From the NCBI RefSeq assembly GCF_022539505.1, contig NC_061510.1, positions 398,332,249-398,396,248 of the forward strand: a stretch of 64,000 nt of DNA, read 5' to 3'. The position numbers and the translations under genes are program-made. Below, one piece after another: positions 43,497 through 56,241 of this stretch. Each line of letters starts with the position of its first letter. Position 1 is the first letter of the stretch. The stretch is from Lolium rigidum (Eukaryota; Streptophyta; Magnoliopsida; Poales; Poaceae). The notes beneath the pieces were generated by a model that made no database searches, had not been told where the DNA came from, and saw only the letters and a program-made list of their open reading frames with translations.

Positions 43497-44569
43497 AGAA
43501 AAACTAATGCGTTGGTTCACTCTAAATTACGACCGAACTTTAGGCCTTATGATTTTATTTGTAAAACTCCAAACTCGAACTAGACAATGCTATGTTTTTT
43601 CCGCAGATAAACATATTATGGCAACGAGGTGGTTTTTTGTGCGTTTATATTCATAGGAATATATTATATCTAAGTCAGCTATGTTATTTTTAGATATTTA
43701 TTTATTTTAACGAATAATCCATTTTTTGTAAATAATTTTTGAGAGAAATGTTGCAAATTATTATAATCGTGTTACATTAGCCTGAAGTCGGAGGTCATAG
43801 ACATGAAACAGTTCCCCACCAGGGCGGTTCGAGGCCCAAAAGGCCAGAAGTAGGCCAGTTGGGTTCAAGATTTGGCTGAACCCAAACAGAGGAGCTGAGA
43901 AACCGAAGATACGTCACACATCGAGCCACCGATGATTCCGCTTCAATGCAACAACAAAAAAGAACGCTGAAGTTTCTGCAACGGTCAGATACGTCCCTGC
44001 AACATCCCGTGCATGACACGGCACACACTTTGACCATTTAACCATGGTGGTTAAGTGCACCGTACGCCGGAGGTGTGATCACATCACATGGTTTCCCTCC
44101 GGCCAGACATTAATTTTTTTCATTTCGTGTTGTGTCGTTTCAAACTAACTAGAAATGACCATGATTTATACGAAATATTTTTACTTTTTTACATGTTATC
44201 ATGTCGCCAATTCTCAATCTTTTATTCCGGTAACATTTATTATATTAAATAATATTATTAATAGTACTCTAGAATATCGACCTCATAGTTGTGTTGATAA
44301 TATGAATTGTATACAAACTAATTTTCTATCACTGCAGCACAATTTTTTTGGACAAAAACTGCAATTTGAGATAATATTTTTCTTAAAATTTTGGAGACCT
44401 TAACTTAACCTAAACCCAATAAAAGAGTGATAACAAAGCTGCATTCATATACATGATAATGTGTTCTAATTATTAGCATGATAGAGGGTTTTAGAATGTA
44501 CGAGGCTAACAAATATCATAATGACATGCAGTGTTTGTAGATGAATTTTTTCTATACATATGGTATAAC
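43497..44569. other. Spacer without a recognised gene
   Basis: A/T-rich overall, with a GC-balanced patch at 43790-44110. A minus-strand frame at 43795-44037 encodes a Cys-rich peptide without signal peptide or known motif, so it is not called. Confidence 0.4.
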
Positions 44570-44996
44570 TAATTTAGGTGTAAGCTTTCTTATATAAATA
44601 TGGAACATTGTATTCTCTGTGTACGTGCTTAATGATGATATGAGGCAAAGTAAAAGTACTGCTAGGACATGGATTCATCACATAAATCATGTATTTTAAT
44701 GTACATATGTAAGGTTGGTGCAATTTGTTTTATTAACACCATATTGTTGTATGTATGTAACAATGTAGTAGAAGATGTGTTCTCTCACTCAGATGTAGCT
44801 ATTTTTCCTTGGTGTGATACAATAGATGTAGCTACATTTGCTATATGTAGTACAATAATTTTATGTAGCTACATTAATTTTAGGTGTGAGCTTATTAGTT
44901 GTAGGTGTAATCTTTTTATCTGGTGCAAGCTTATTAGTATGGAACACTCAATTTTATGTGTAAGCTTATTAGTTGGTAGGTGTAATCTTATAAGTT

Positions 44997-45753
44997 CACT
45001 ACGGAAAAACTGTCTTTGCCGTGCAGCCTATCTTTGCCGTGTGTTCCCGCACGGCAAAGATTTCTTTGCCGTGCGCACGAAGAAAAACGCACGACAAAGA
45101 TCTTGGCCACGGCAAAGACAGACACAAGCGCACGGAAAAGATAGGATTCACGGCAACGACGGAAGAGGCCGCACGGTAATGAAAGGTGCACGGCAATGAC
45201 CCAACACACCGCACGGAAAAGATTCAGTGCAGGGCAAAGGCATTGGGTATTGTCGTGCCTCACCCTTTGTCGTGCACGCAGCTGTGTTGCACGGCAAAGC
45301 AGCCTTTGCCTAGTGTTTTTAACAAACGCACAGCAAAGCAAGCCTTTGCCTAGTGTAAGCGCACGACAAAGATGTAAAAACTAGATATCTTCTCAGCTCA
45401 AAGGCGTAGCGTCGTATAGTTATCAACAAACAAACACTTAGCCCAGTGGCAAGGTTGCACGCTTTCTCTACTCTGCGTCCTAGGTTTGAGTCCCAGACCG
45501 ACCAGTTTGGGGCTTCTTTTTAGATAAAACATGTTTGGCACACGGCAAAGAAGCGGCATTTTCCATGCGGCGTCGCACGGTAAAGCCTTTGCCGTGCAAC
45601 ATTGGCGCAGCGCACGGCAAAGAAGCCTTTGCCGTCAATGGCATTACCGTGCGACCTTTGCCGTGCGGCATCGCACGACAAAGCCTTTGTCGTGCATATA
45701 GTGCCATTTGTCGTGCAAATAGTTGCACTGCAAAGGCTTTTTCTCCTGTAGTG
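44997..45753. mobile_element. Small non-autonomous CACTA element, TSD GTT
   Basis: Begins cactacggaaaaac and ends ttttctcctgtagtg, with a 3-bp duplication gtt at 44994-44996 and 45754-45756. Both sides are filled with subterminal repeats tctttgccgtgc / gcacggcaaaga, probable transposase-binding sites. No transposase is encoded. A tRNA-like promoter pair lies inside at about 45437-45493. Confidence 0.88.
45437..45493 (+). other. tRNA-like box A and box B inside the CACTA
   Basis: tagcccagtggcaagg (box A-like) is followed about 35 bp later by aggtttgagtccc (box B-like). This resembles a SINE or tRNA-derived remnant. The sequence does not fold into a convincing full tRNA, so no tRNA is called. 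Confidence 0.5.
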
Positions 45754-45901
45754 GTTGTTGCAAGCTTATTAGTATGGAGCCGTTAATTTTATGTGTAAGC
45801 TTATTAGTATAGAAGTTAATTTTTGGTGTAATCTTACTAATTTTAGGTGTACGTTTATTAGTTGTGCAAGCTTATTTTAGGTGTAGTTTTATGGTAGTTG
45901 T

Positions 45902-47490
45902 TGATGGGATTCGTAGCACAGAAAACAAAAAATTTCCTACCGCAAAAACGAATAACAAGCCAAGATCCAATCTAGAAGATGGTAGCAACGAAAAGATCAT
46001 GAGACTAACCCTCGAAGATTTCCAAAGCCTACGAGATTAGATCTCGTTGTTGCTGTAGTCGATCACTTGCCGCTTTCGAAAGCGCGTAGAAGATCTTGAC
46101 GGTGCCACAGTCGGGCAGCACCTCCGTACTCGGTCACACGTTCGGTGTTGATGACGACGTCCTTCTCCCCGTTCCAGCGGGCAGCGGATGTAGTAGATCA
46201 TCCTCGAAATCCCGACAGCACGACGGCGTGGTGGCGGTGGTGGTGGAGAACTCCGGCAGGGCTTCGCCTAAGCGCTACGGGAGGTGTATGAGGAGGGAGG
46301 TGTGCTAGGGTTTGGGAGTGGGGGCGCCGGCTTGGGTGCCTTGAGGGGTGCGGCCAAGGTGGTCTTGATGTGGCCGGCCAGCCCCCCTCTCCTCCTCTTT
46401 ATATAGGTGGAAACCCCTAGGGTTTGCCCCAAAACCAATCTGAAGTCCAACTCCGGAATCGCCATATGGACGAAACCTAGAGGGACAGGGACTCTCCCTT
46501 TCCCCCTTAGCTTGGCCGGCCAAGGAGGTGGAGTCCACCATGGACTCCACCCTCCCACTTGGTTGGCTGGTTAGGGTTGGTGGAGTCCAACCGGGACTCC
46601 ACCTTCCTTGGTGATTTCTTTCGGAAGATTCTAGAACATTCTAGCGCCTTCCATAAATACACCGGATCATTTCCAAACTTGGAAAGTGACTTCCTATATA
46701 TGAATCTTATTCTCCGGACCATTCCGGACCTCCTCGTGATGTCCTGGATCCCATCCGAGACTCCGAACAAACATTCGAACTCCATTCCATATTCCATATC
46801 TACTTAAAACGACATCAAACCTTAAGTGTGTCACCCTACGGTTCGTGAACTATGCAGACATGGTCGAGACTTCTCTCCGACCAATAACCAATAGCGGGAT
46901 CTGGAGACCCATAATGGCACCCACACATTCAACGATAACTTAGTGATTGATTGAATCATTTACATACGATACCAATTCCTTTTGTCACGCGATACTTTAC
47001 TTGTCCGAGGTTCGATCATCGGTATCACGATACCTTGTTCAACCTCGTCTCTGACAAGTACTCTTTACTCGTACCGTGGCATATCATCTCTTGTGAAATA
47101 TTCACATGCTTGCAAGCTAATCAGACGATATTCCACCGAGAGGGCCCAGAGTATATCTATCCGTCATCGGGATGGACAAATCCCACTCTTGATCCATATG
47201 CCTCAACTCATACTTTTCGAATACTTAATCCCACCTTTATAACCACCCATTTACGCAGTGGGCGTTTGATGTAATCAAAGTACCCTTCCGGTATAAGTGA
47301 TTTACATGATCTCATGGTCGAAGGACTAGGTAACTATGTATCGAAAGCTTATAGCAAACTGAACTTAATGACGTGATCTTATGCTACGCTTATTTGGGTG
47401 TATGTCCATTATATCATTCATCTAATGACATAACCTTGTTATTAATAACATCCAATGTTCATGATCACGAAGGAATGATTAATAGATGAT
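45902..47490 (-). repeat. Copia 3' LTR (reversed), Angela/BARE-like, shortened
   Basis: The + strand begins tgatgggattcgtagcac, the reverse of the LTR end, and parallels the LTR at 12658-14429 with a TATA box (reverse of cctatataaa, 46398-46407). Similarity ends at about 47470-47490, and the expected terminal gggcatatctccaaca is missing, so about 200 bp of the LTR start appear lost. Flank gttgt (45897-45901) is the candidate target site; its partner would lie right of the window. Confidence 0.75.
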
Positions 47491-49359
47491 CATGGTTTGT
47501 ATCTAGTATACATCCTTTATACACACTTCAGGTAAGGAATGTATTTCTGCCATCCTACTATCATATCTCATAAAATAAATATGTGGCGATTACTAGAATA
47601 ATCCACATAGACTATAAGCATCGCTACGGAAGATCTAATCTTATCATAGTCAACTCTTTGAACTTTGTCGTAAACAATCTTTCGACAAATCGAGCTTCTT
47701 CAAGGATATTCCATCCAAGTCCATCAATCGTAGATTCATTTACTTTCAAAAAGTATCCACCTATCTTGGATTTCATGGCGCATAGCTATTTTAACGGAGT
47801 CAGGGCCCATCATAACTTCTGTGTATGTAGTTGGTTTATCATTGTTCAAAATCAATCCTTTGTCCACAAATCAGTTATTTGATCACAAAGTAAACCATAC
47901 CTACAAGGTTCAATAGGTATTTTGATCTCCATGGCTAAAACACTTTGCAGTCATGGGAGCCATGATCGTTGTGGCCGCTTCCGGAACCATTTCCGATGTT
48001 GCGCTACTCTGATCATTATGCTCAGGTTCATAAACCTTATCAAGTTCTATTGTCCTCCCACTCACATACTTCGCTAGAAAACAATTTCTTGGAAATAAGC
48101 AAGTAACATTAACAAACACTTTTGTCTTTTACTTCATAGTGGAAAGAATTCCCAATTTATTTTCTGGGACAACAATAAAGACATTCATCCGGTTTTGGTT
48201 GTAAACTCATTTACTTATACCAAAATTTAAGAAAAGGACTATTAGGGTTCATACCCATGCCATAACTCGTATGGTGTCATTTCAACGGATCATGATGATG
48301 CTCTATTCAGTGTAAAAGCGGTAGTCTCTAAAGCATAATCCATACAAATATAATGGCTTCATTTTATTTTATCTCATCATTAATCCAACAAAGTTTGGAT
48401 ACGTCTCTCGGATACTACATCATCACTATGATACTCCATGACACGTGAGTTGTAGAACAATTTCATAACTCTCTTAGATTTCGCTAAAACTCATAACTCA
48501 AATATTTCCACCATGATCCAATCATAGATATTTGACTTTTCTATTACGATGATTTCCACTTCATGCTGAAATTTATTTGAATACATTCAAATGTTTCAAA
48601 CTTCTTCCTTATCGAATATATCCACATATATATACTCAATTCATTGTTGGAAGTTTTCATGAAGTAGAAGAACTTCCGCACACAACTATGCCCAGTGAAC
48701 CACATACATCATCATGTATGTTTCCACTAAGTTAGTTGCCCGTTCAACTCTTGGCCTAACAGTATTTCAGTCATTCTCTTTAGAAAAGATTTGCAAGCGC
48801 CAAACGATTCAAAAATCAAATGACTCCAAAAATCTATTTGCATGGAGTTCCTTCATGCGTTCCTTTCTAACATGACCTAAATGGCAGTTCCACAAATAAG
48901 TGGAATTCAAATCATTTGCCTTATGGCATTTTAGCGTCAGTGTTATGTATGTGTGTTTCACCATTAAGATTTATAATAACTTATCCATTGTACATGGAGT
49001 AATGTCATAATTTGAACAACTCATTGTTTTCATTTGACCAGAGCAAAATAACAATTATTAAGTTCTTTATTATAGATTCTAAGGGCTAGGTAGAATGTCA
49101 ACGACAAACATAATAACACTTTATTATGTTCCAGACGTGCATTATTACCATATTCCTTATCAGTCACTTGGACCATCGTATTCTTGTACTGCGTTGTATT
49201 GTATGACATCTCATACCAACCAATCTGGTATAAATACCCAAGAATTTCATTATGTGACCAAACAAGGAATACATCCATAACATGTATATCATCTATATAC
49301 ACCTGAGCTAGACTTTCTAGTCTTTTCTTTCTTTCTGCCAAAATATCTTTTGTAGTTTC

Positions 49360-50798
49360 CACTACTAGAAAACAGCCTAGCCGTAAGATTGCTAATAGTG
49401 GCGCACGACTATACTGGTGCGCCACTGCTATATAGCAGTGGCGCACCGAAAAGTGGTGCTCCACTGGTATTCAATTACCAATGGCGCACTAGTGTAGTCG
49501 TAGGCCACTACTAATTGTAAAACTGGATTATAGATTGATATAGAGTTAGTAGTGGCGCACAATAAGTAGGTGCGTTATTGCTATTTTAATAACAATGGCG
49601 CACCAAAATTTGGTGCGCTACTGTGCTGCCGATACCAATAGCGCACTAGATGTGTTGCGCCACCGCACCCACTGCGCACGTGTCGCCACCCACCACGACA
49701 CCTCCACGCCTCACCCACCAACCACACCGCACCCACACGTTTCTCCATTTAGCCTCATCCTCCCTCGTCTGATCCACTTTCTCTCTCCGCAGAACACACC
49801 ACACAAATCGAAAGGCGTAGAGAGTACAGCACAGTGTAGTACCAGTGCTGCATAGTTGTCTGGCCATGGTGTCGGTGAGGCTCATGAGCAGGCCGCAGAT
49901 CCAGAGCCCGAGCGCCGCCCACCACGTCCGGCGCTATCATCTCCCATATCCCCGCATCCGGCGCTATCATCTCCTCTGGAACCTGTAGCTCGGCCCCGTC
50001 GCTCGCGCCCGCCACGGCGACGCATCGGCTGGCCCCGCCGCGCCCGCCTATTCATCTGCGTCTGCGCCTCCACGGTCCGCCCGTGCCGCCGCCGCGGCCT
50101 GCATCGTCGTCGGCCCCGCGCGTGGCACCGTCGTGTGCGCCCGCGGTCGCTGGTTTTCCGCGTCGGCGGCAGCGTCCTGGCCGGCCCCTCCATCTGCTGC
50201 CTCTCTGGCCCCAGGGCGACCGCGCTCACCTGCTCGTGGTCCGCGCCCTGCCGCGCCATCCTCGCGGCCACCAGCAGGCCTCCGCCCTCCCCGCGCTCGC
50301 CACGGCCTCCACCGTGCTCGGGCTCCACCGACGGCCGTCGACGCCTGCCTCCGCCGACGACATGCGCGTGCAGGAAGCCAGGGACCTGATTGCTTTTTTG
50401 TTTTTGTTTTAGGGATTTAGTTGCAAAGTTACCTGAATGGTTGTATTTTGGTAGTATAATAAATGTTGAGTATATTTTTGTTTTCTTACCGTGGTGAAAC
50501 GAGAGAAAGAGCATCGTGAGAGCAGCAGTGACCCACCATACGAGGCACAATTTTTTTTTGTTTTTTTCTCGTACTAGTAGTGGCGCATCATTTAGGAACC
50601 TAGTGGCGCACCTCTAGGTTGTAGCTATGGCGCACGTCAATGCTACCTGTGGTGCGCCACTGCTATGTGCCATACCAATAGCGCACTAGTGGTGCGCCAC
50701 TGCTAAAAGTTAGCAGTGGCGTGATAGTAGTGGCGCACCGAGGTGCGCCACTGATAACCAAAAGTGGTGTGCCACTGATTAGCTGTTTTCTAGTAGTG
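49360..50798. mobile_element. Non-autonomous CACTA element, 1.44 kb, TSD TTC
   Basis: Terminal inverted repeats cactactagaaaacagc and gctgttttctagtagtg are perfect over 17 bp; ttc is duplicated at 49357-49359 and 50799-50801. Subterminal repeats agtggcgcac / gtgcgccact are frequent at both ends. The middle (about 49860-50400) is very GC-rich, unlike the ends, and may be a captured gene fragment. Long frames exist there on both strands, so the coding strand cannot be decided. Confidence 0.92.
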
Positions 50799-51002
50799 TT
50801 CTCTTTTAGCTTTCCTCATTCTTAGAAAACACTTCACCTTCAATAACTTCTAGGTTTGTTGGTCAAATACCAATAACCTTGAGGTTCTTACTTTGAAGCT
50901 GATCATCATATGACAAGTGTTCCAGATTTCACTATTAGTAACTTTGTAATATGATGAACAATTTCACTCATAATTTTATCCATCATATCATGACGACTTT
51001 CC

Positions 51003-51180
51003 GAGACCATGTCTGTACATGCTAGGCTCGTAAAGTTTAACCTTAGTATTCGCATGTGCAAATCTGACTTGCACCCGTTGTATGCACACGTAGAATCTAT
51101 AACACCCGATCATCACGTGATGCTTCGAAACAACGAGTCTTAGCAACGGTGCATACTAAGGACGATCACTTCATGGATAT
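51003..51180. repeat. Copia leader duplicate, outer copy
   Basis: About 170 bp from gaccatgtctgtacatgctag to ggtgcatactaaggac (both in part) are repeated with differences at 51847-52012, about 845 bp away, within the same Copia leader. Confidence 0.7.
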
Positions 51181-51650
51181 GCGAATATCGTTAGTGCCCA
51201 ACTAGTTGGAGGATTGGGACGCCTGGCGTCTTCAACCTTCGTACATTCCCATAAAACTTATGAGTTTATGTAGTCTCACTAGATTATATTATATCATCTT
51301 GCAATAAGGTCTTAGATATCACATATATCTCATACCTTGCTTTTTTCTGAAAACAAAATTTCCAGCTCCTTACTTTTCAAACGGATTTGAACTTCACGGA
51401 GACAAGATGATTTTAGGTACTAATTGAAATCATTGCTCTTTGAATCAATAATGTGAGGTTTACCAAAAGTTTGCAATAGGATTTAATCGTTTCTTGATTC
51501 TTCAACAATACGGTACCAGTCTGTAAAGTTTCTTGTCAGACTTAACAATATTTCTATCTCAATTACAAGACTAGCGCATGGTAGATAACGGATGCCAATT
51601 TTACAAATTTATTCAAAATACTATTAAGACTATGTTCATGATAATTAGTT

Positions 51651-52055
51651 CATGTTTTAATCTAATTACTAATGAACCCCCACTTGATACAACATCCCTC
51701 ATAGTTGTTTAGTGGTACACGATCCATATCCACTACACCAAAACCGATCATCACGTGAGATGATGTAGCTTCAATGGTGAACATCAACATGTTGATCATA
51801 TCATCCATATGACTCGTGTTCAACCTTTCGGTTTCCTGTGTTCCGAGGCCATGTCTGTACATGCTAGGCTCGTCAAGCAAACCCAAGTATTCCGCGTGTG
51901 CAACATGGCTTACACCCGTTGTATGTGAATCGTAGAATCTATCACATCCGATCATCACGAGATGCTTCAAAACGACGAACTGTAGCAACGGTGCATACGA
52001 GGGAAGAACATTTATTATCTTGATATTAATGTGAGGGGTCATCTTATAATGCTAC
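51651..52055 (-). mobile_element. Copia leader, left of the Gypsy insertion
   Basis: Reverse counterpart of 15170-15570. It is broken after gctac at 52051-52055 by the Gypsy-like element and resumes at 63746. Confidence 0.82.
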
Positions 52056-53655
52056 TGATGGCGTGTAACTCACACGTTCGTTGGGAACCCCAAGAGGAAG
52101 GTATGATGCGCACAGCAGCAAGTTTTCCCTCGTAAAAGAAACCAAGGTTTATCGAACCAGGAGGAGCCAAGAAGCACGTTGAAGGTTGATGGCGGCGGGA
52201 TGTAGTGCGGCGCAACACCGTGGATTCCGGCGCCAACGTGGAACCCGCACAACACAACCAAAGTACTTTGCCCCAACGAAACGAGTGAGGTTGTCAATCT
52301 CACCGGCTTGCCGTAACAAAGGATTAACCGTATTGTGTGGAAGATGATTGTTTGCAAGAAAAAGTAAAAACAAGTATTGCAGCAGATTTGTATTTCAGCA
52401 TTAAAGAATGGACCGGGGTCCACAGCTCACTAGAGGTGTCTCTCCCATAAGATAAAAGCATGTTGGGTGAACAAATTACAGTCGGGCAATTGACAAATAG
52501 AGAGGGCATAACAATGCACATACATGTCATGATAAGTACAAGTGAGATTTAATTGGGCATTACGACAAAGTACATAGACCGCCATCCAACCGCATCTATG
52601 CCTAAAAAGTCCACCTTCAGAGTTATCGTCCGAACCCCTCCGGCATTAAGTTGCTAAGCAACAGTACAATTGCATTAAGTATGGTGCGTAATGTAATCAA
52701 CAACTACATCCTCGGACATAGCGCCAATGTTTTATACCTAGTGGCAACAAGCACAACACAACCTTAGAACTTTTCGTCATCGTCCCGGTGTCAATGCGGG
52801 CATGAACCCACTATCGAGCATAAATACTCCCTCTTGGAGTTAAGAGCAAAAACTTGGCCAGAGCCTCTACTAATAACGGAGAGCATGCAAGATCATAAAC
52901 AACACATATGCAATAACTTGATAATTAACATAACATGGTATTCTCTATCCATCGGATCCCGACAAACACAACATAGAGTATTACAGATAGATGATCTTGA
53001 TCATGTTAGGCAGCTCACAAGATCCAACAATGAAGCACAATGAGGAGAAGACAACCATCTAGCTACTCCTATGGACCCATAGTCCAGGGATGAACTACTC
53101 ACTCATCACTCCGGAGGCGACCATGGCGGTGTAGAGTCCTCCGGGAGATGAATCCCCTCTCCCGGCGGGGTGCCGGAGGAGATCTCCAGTAATCCCCCGA
53201 GATGGGATTGGCGGCGGCGGCGTCTCCGGGAAGGTTTTCCGTATCGTGGTTTTTCGCCTCGGGGGTTTCGCGACGGAGGCTTTAAGTAGGCGGAAGGGCA
53301 GAGTCGGAGGGCCGACGAGGGGCCCACACCATAGGCGGCGCGGGCCCCCCTTGGCCGCGCGGCCCTATGGTGGCGGCGCCTCGTCGCCCCACTTCGTATC
53401 CCTTTCGGTCTTCTGGAAGGTTCGTGGCAAAATAGGACCCTGGATCTTGATTTCGTCCAATTCCGAGAATATTTCGTTACTAGGATTTCTGAAACCAAAA
53501 ACAGCAGAAAACAGCAACCGGCTCTTCGGCATCTTGTTAATAGGTTAGTTCCAGAAAATGCACGAATATGACATAAAGTGTGCATAAAACATGTAGGTAT
53601 CATCAATAATATGGCATGGAACATAAGAAATTATCGATACGTCGGAGACGTATCA
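52056..53655 (-). repeat. 3' LTR of the minus-strand Gypsy-like element
   Basis: + strand from tgatggcgtgtaac to gacgtatca, followed by the reversed purine tract gcatccccaagctt. It differs from the right LTR at only a few positions per 100 bp. Confidence 0.9.
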
Positions 53656-56235
53656 GCATCCCCAAGCTTAGTTCTGCTCGTCCCGAGCAGGTAAAACGAT
53701 AACAAAGATAATTTCTGAAGTGACATGTCATCATAACCTTGATCATACTATTTCTAAACATATGTAATGAATGCAGCGATCAAAACAATGGTAATGACAT
53801 GAGTAAACAAGTGAATCATAAAGCAAAGACTTTTCATGAATAGTACTTCAAGACAAGCATCAATAAGTCTTGCATAAGAGTTAACTCATAAAGCAATAAA
53901 TCAAAGTAAAGGTATTGAAGCAACACAAAGGAAGATTAAGTTTCAGCGGTTGCTTTCAACTTGTAACATTTATATCTCATGGATAATTGTCAACATAGAG
54001 TAATATAACAAGTGCAATATGCAAGTATGTAGGAATCAATGCACAGTTCACACAAGTGTTTGCTTCTTGAGGTGGAGAGAGATAGGTGAACCGACTCAAC
54101 ATAAAAGTAAAAAGAATGGTCCTTCAAAGAGGAAAGCATCGATTGCTATATTTGTGCTAGAGCTTTTATTTTGAAAACATGAAACAATTTTGTCAACGGT
54201 AGTAATAAAGCATATGAGTTATGTAAATTATATCTTACAAGTTGCAAGCCTCATGCATAATATACTAATAGTGCCCGCACCTTGTCCTAATTTGCTTGGA
54301 CTACCGGATCTTTGCAATGCACATGTTTTAACCAAGTGTCACAATGGGGTACCTCCATGCCGCCTGTACAAAGGTGTAAGGAGAAAGCTCGCATTTTGGA
54401 TTTCTCGCTTTTGACTATTCTCAACTTAGACATCCATACCGGGACAACATGGACAACAGATAATGGACTCCTCTTTAATGCATAAGCATGTGGCAACAAT
54501 TATTATTCTCATATGAGATTGAGGATATATGTCCAAAACTGAAACTTCCACCATGAATCATGGCTTTAGTTAGCGGCCCAATGTTCTTCTCTAACAATAT
54601 GCATGCTCCAACCATTAAGGTGGTAGATCTCTCTTACTTCGGACAAGACGGACATGCATAGCAACTCACATGATATTCAACAAAGAATAGTTGATGGCGT
54701 CCCCGAAGCATGGTTATCGCACAACAAGCAACTTAATAAGAGATAAAGTGCATAAGTACATATTCAATACCACAATAGTTTTTAAGCTATTTGTCCCATG
54801 AGCTATATATTGCAAAGGTGAATGATGGAATTTTAAAGGTAGCACTCAAGCAATTTACTTTGGAATGGAGGATAAATACCATGTAGTAGGTAGGTATGGT
54901 GGACACAAATGGCATAGTGGTTGGCTCAAGGATTTTGGATGCATGAGAAGTATTCCCTCTCGATACAAGGTTTAGGCTAGCAAGGTTATTTGAAACAAAC
55001 ACAAGGATGAACGGTGCAGCAAAACTCACATAAAAGACATATTGTAAACATTATAAGACTCCATACCGTCTTCCTTGTTGTTCAAAACTCAATACTAGAT
55101 ATTATCTAGACTCTAGAGAAACCAAATATGCAAACCAAATTAGCAAGCTCTAAGTGTTTCTTCATTAATGGGTGCAAAGTATATGATGCAAGAGGTTAAA
55201 CATGAGCACAACAATTGCCAAGTATCAAATTATCCAAGACATTTTAGAATTACTACATGTAGCATTTTCCAATTCCAACCATATAACAATTTAACGAAGA
55301 AGAAACTTCGCCATGAATACTATGAGTAGAGCCTAAGGACATACTTGTCCATATGCTACAGCGGAGCGTGTCTCTCTCCCACAAAGTGAATGCTAGGATC
55401 CATTTTATTCAAACAAAATAAAAACAAAAACAAACCGACGCTCCAAGCAAAGTGCATAAGATGTGACGGAATAAAAATATAGTTTCGGGGAGGAACCCGA
55501 TAATGTTGTCGATGAAGAAGGGGATGCCTTGGGCATCCCCAAGCTTAGACGCTTGAGTCTTCTTAAAATATGCAGGGGTGAACCACCGGGGCATCCCCAA
55601 GCTTAGAGCTTTCACTCTCCTTGATCATATTGCATCATACTCCTCTCTTGATCCTTGAAAACTTCCTCCACACCAAACTCGAAACAACTCATTAGAGGGT
55701 TAGTGCACAATAAAAATTAACATGTTCAGAGGTGACACAATCATTCTTAACACTTCTGGACATTGCATAAAGCTACTGGACATTAATGGATCAAAGAAAT
55801 TCATCCAACATAGCAAAAGAGGCAATGCGAAATAAAAAGGCAGAATCTGTCAAAACAGAACAGTCCGTAAAGATGGATTTTATTAGGGCACCAGACTTGC
55901 TCAAATGAAAATGCCCAAATTGAATGAAAGTTGCGTATATATCTGAGGATCATGCACGTAAATTGGCTTAATTTTCTGAGCTACCTACAGGGAGGTAGAC
56001 CCAGATTCGTGACAGCAAAGAAATCTGGGACTGCGCAGTAATCCAAATCTAGTACTTACTTTACTATCAAAGACTTTACTTGGCACAACAAAACTCAAAA
56101 CTAAGATAAGAAGAGGTTGCTACAGTAGTAAACAACTTCCAAGACTCAAATATAAAACAAAAATACTGTAGTAAAAACATGGGTTGTCTCCCATAAGCGC
56201 TTTTCTTTAACGCCTTTCAGCTAGGCGCGAGAAAG
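53656..56235 (-). mobile_element. 3' non-coding internal region (reversed)
   Basis: Counterpart of 23558-26147 and 28679-31269. The 21-nt hairpin is at 55520-55540, and the post-stop hairpins are at 56179-56194 and CGCC/GGCG 56211-56227. No coding sense. Confidence 0.8.
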
Positions 56236-56241
56236 TGTAAA

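Larger units (their letters stand above)
44570..45895. repeat. Degenerate array of ggtgtaagcttattagt units, split by a CACTA
   Basis: Variants of aggtgtaagcttattagt recur irregularly at about 44574, 44880-44990 (five copies) and, after the CACTA element, at 45758-45885 (six or more copies). The phrases match across the CACTA, so the array existed before that insertion. Confidence 0.65.
47491..51650 (-). pseudogene. Degenerate Copia internal domain (reversed)
   Basis: There is no long open frame, but the reverse strand at about 48247-48278 reads TPYELWHGYEP, the motif at the end of Copia integrases, and the order LTR, pol, leader (right to left) is correct for a minus-strand element. It is interrupted by the CACTA at 49360-50798. 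Most of the remainder is too decayed for domain calls. Confidence 0.6.

Noticed and set aside
43795..44037. Cys-rich 80-codon minus-strand frame (possible small secreted peptide)
   Set aside because: No signal peptide, no conserved cysteine spacing and no promoter evidence.
45437..45493. Possible tRNA gene
   Set aside because: Box A- and box B-like sequences are present, but acceptor and anticodon stems do not pair convincingly; a SINE-like remnant is more likely.
44997..45753. Repeated gcacggcaaaga units as a CRISPR-like array
   Set aside because: The units occur in both orientations with irregular spacing at the two ends of a CACTA with TSD; these are transposon subterminal repeats in a plant genome.
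49856..50389. 177-codon open frame on +, with a 222-codon frame opposite
   Set aside because: Both strands are open in a very GC-rich part of a CACTA; neither has a recognisable motif, so no gene is called. It is kept only as a possible captured fragment.
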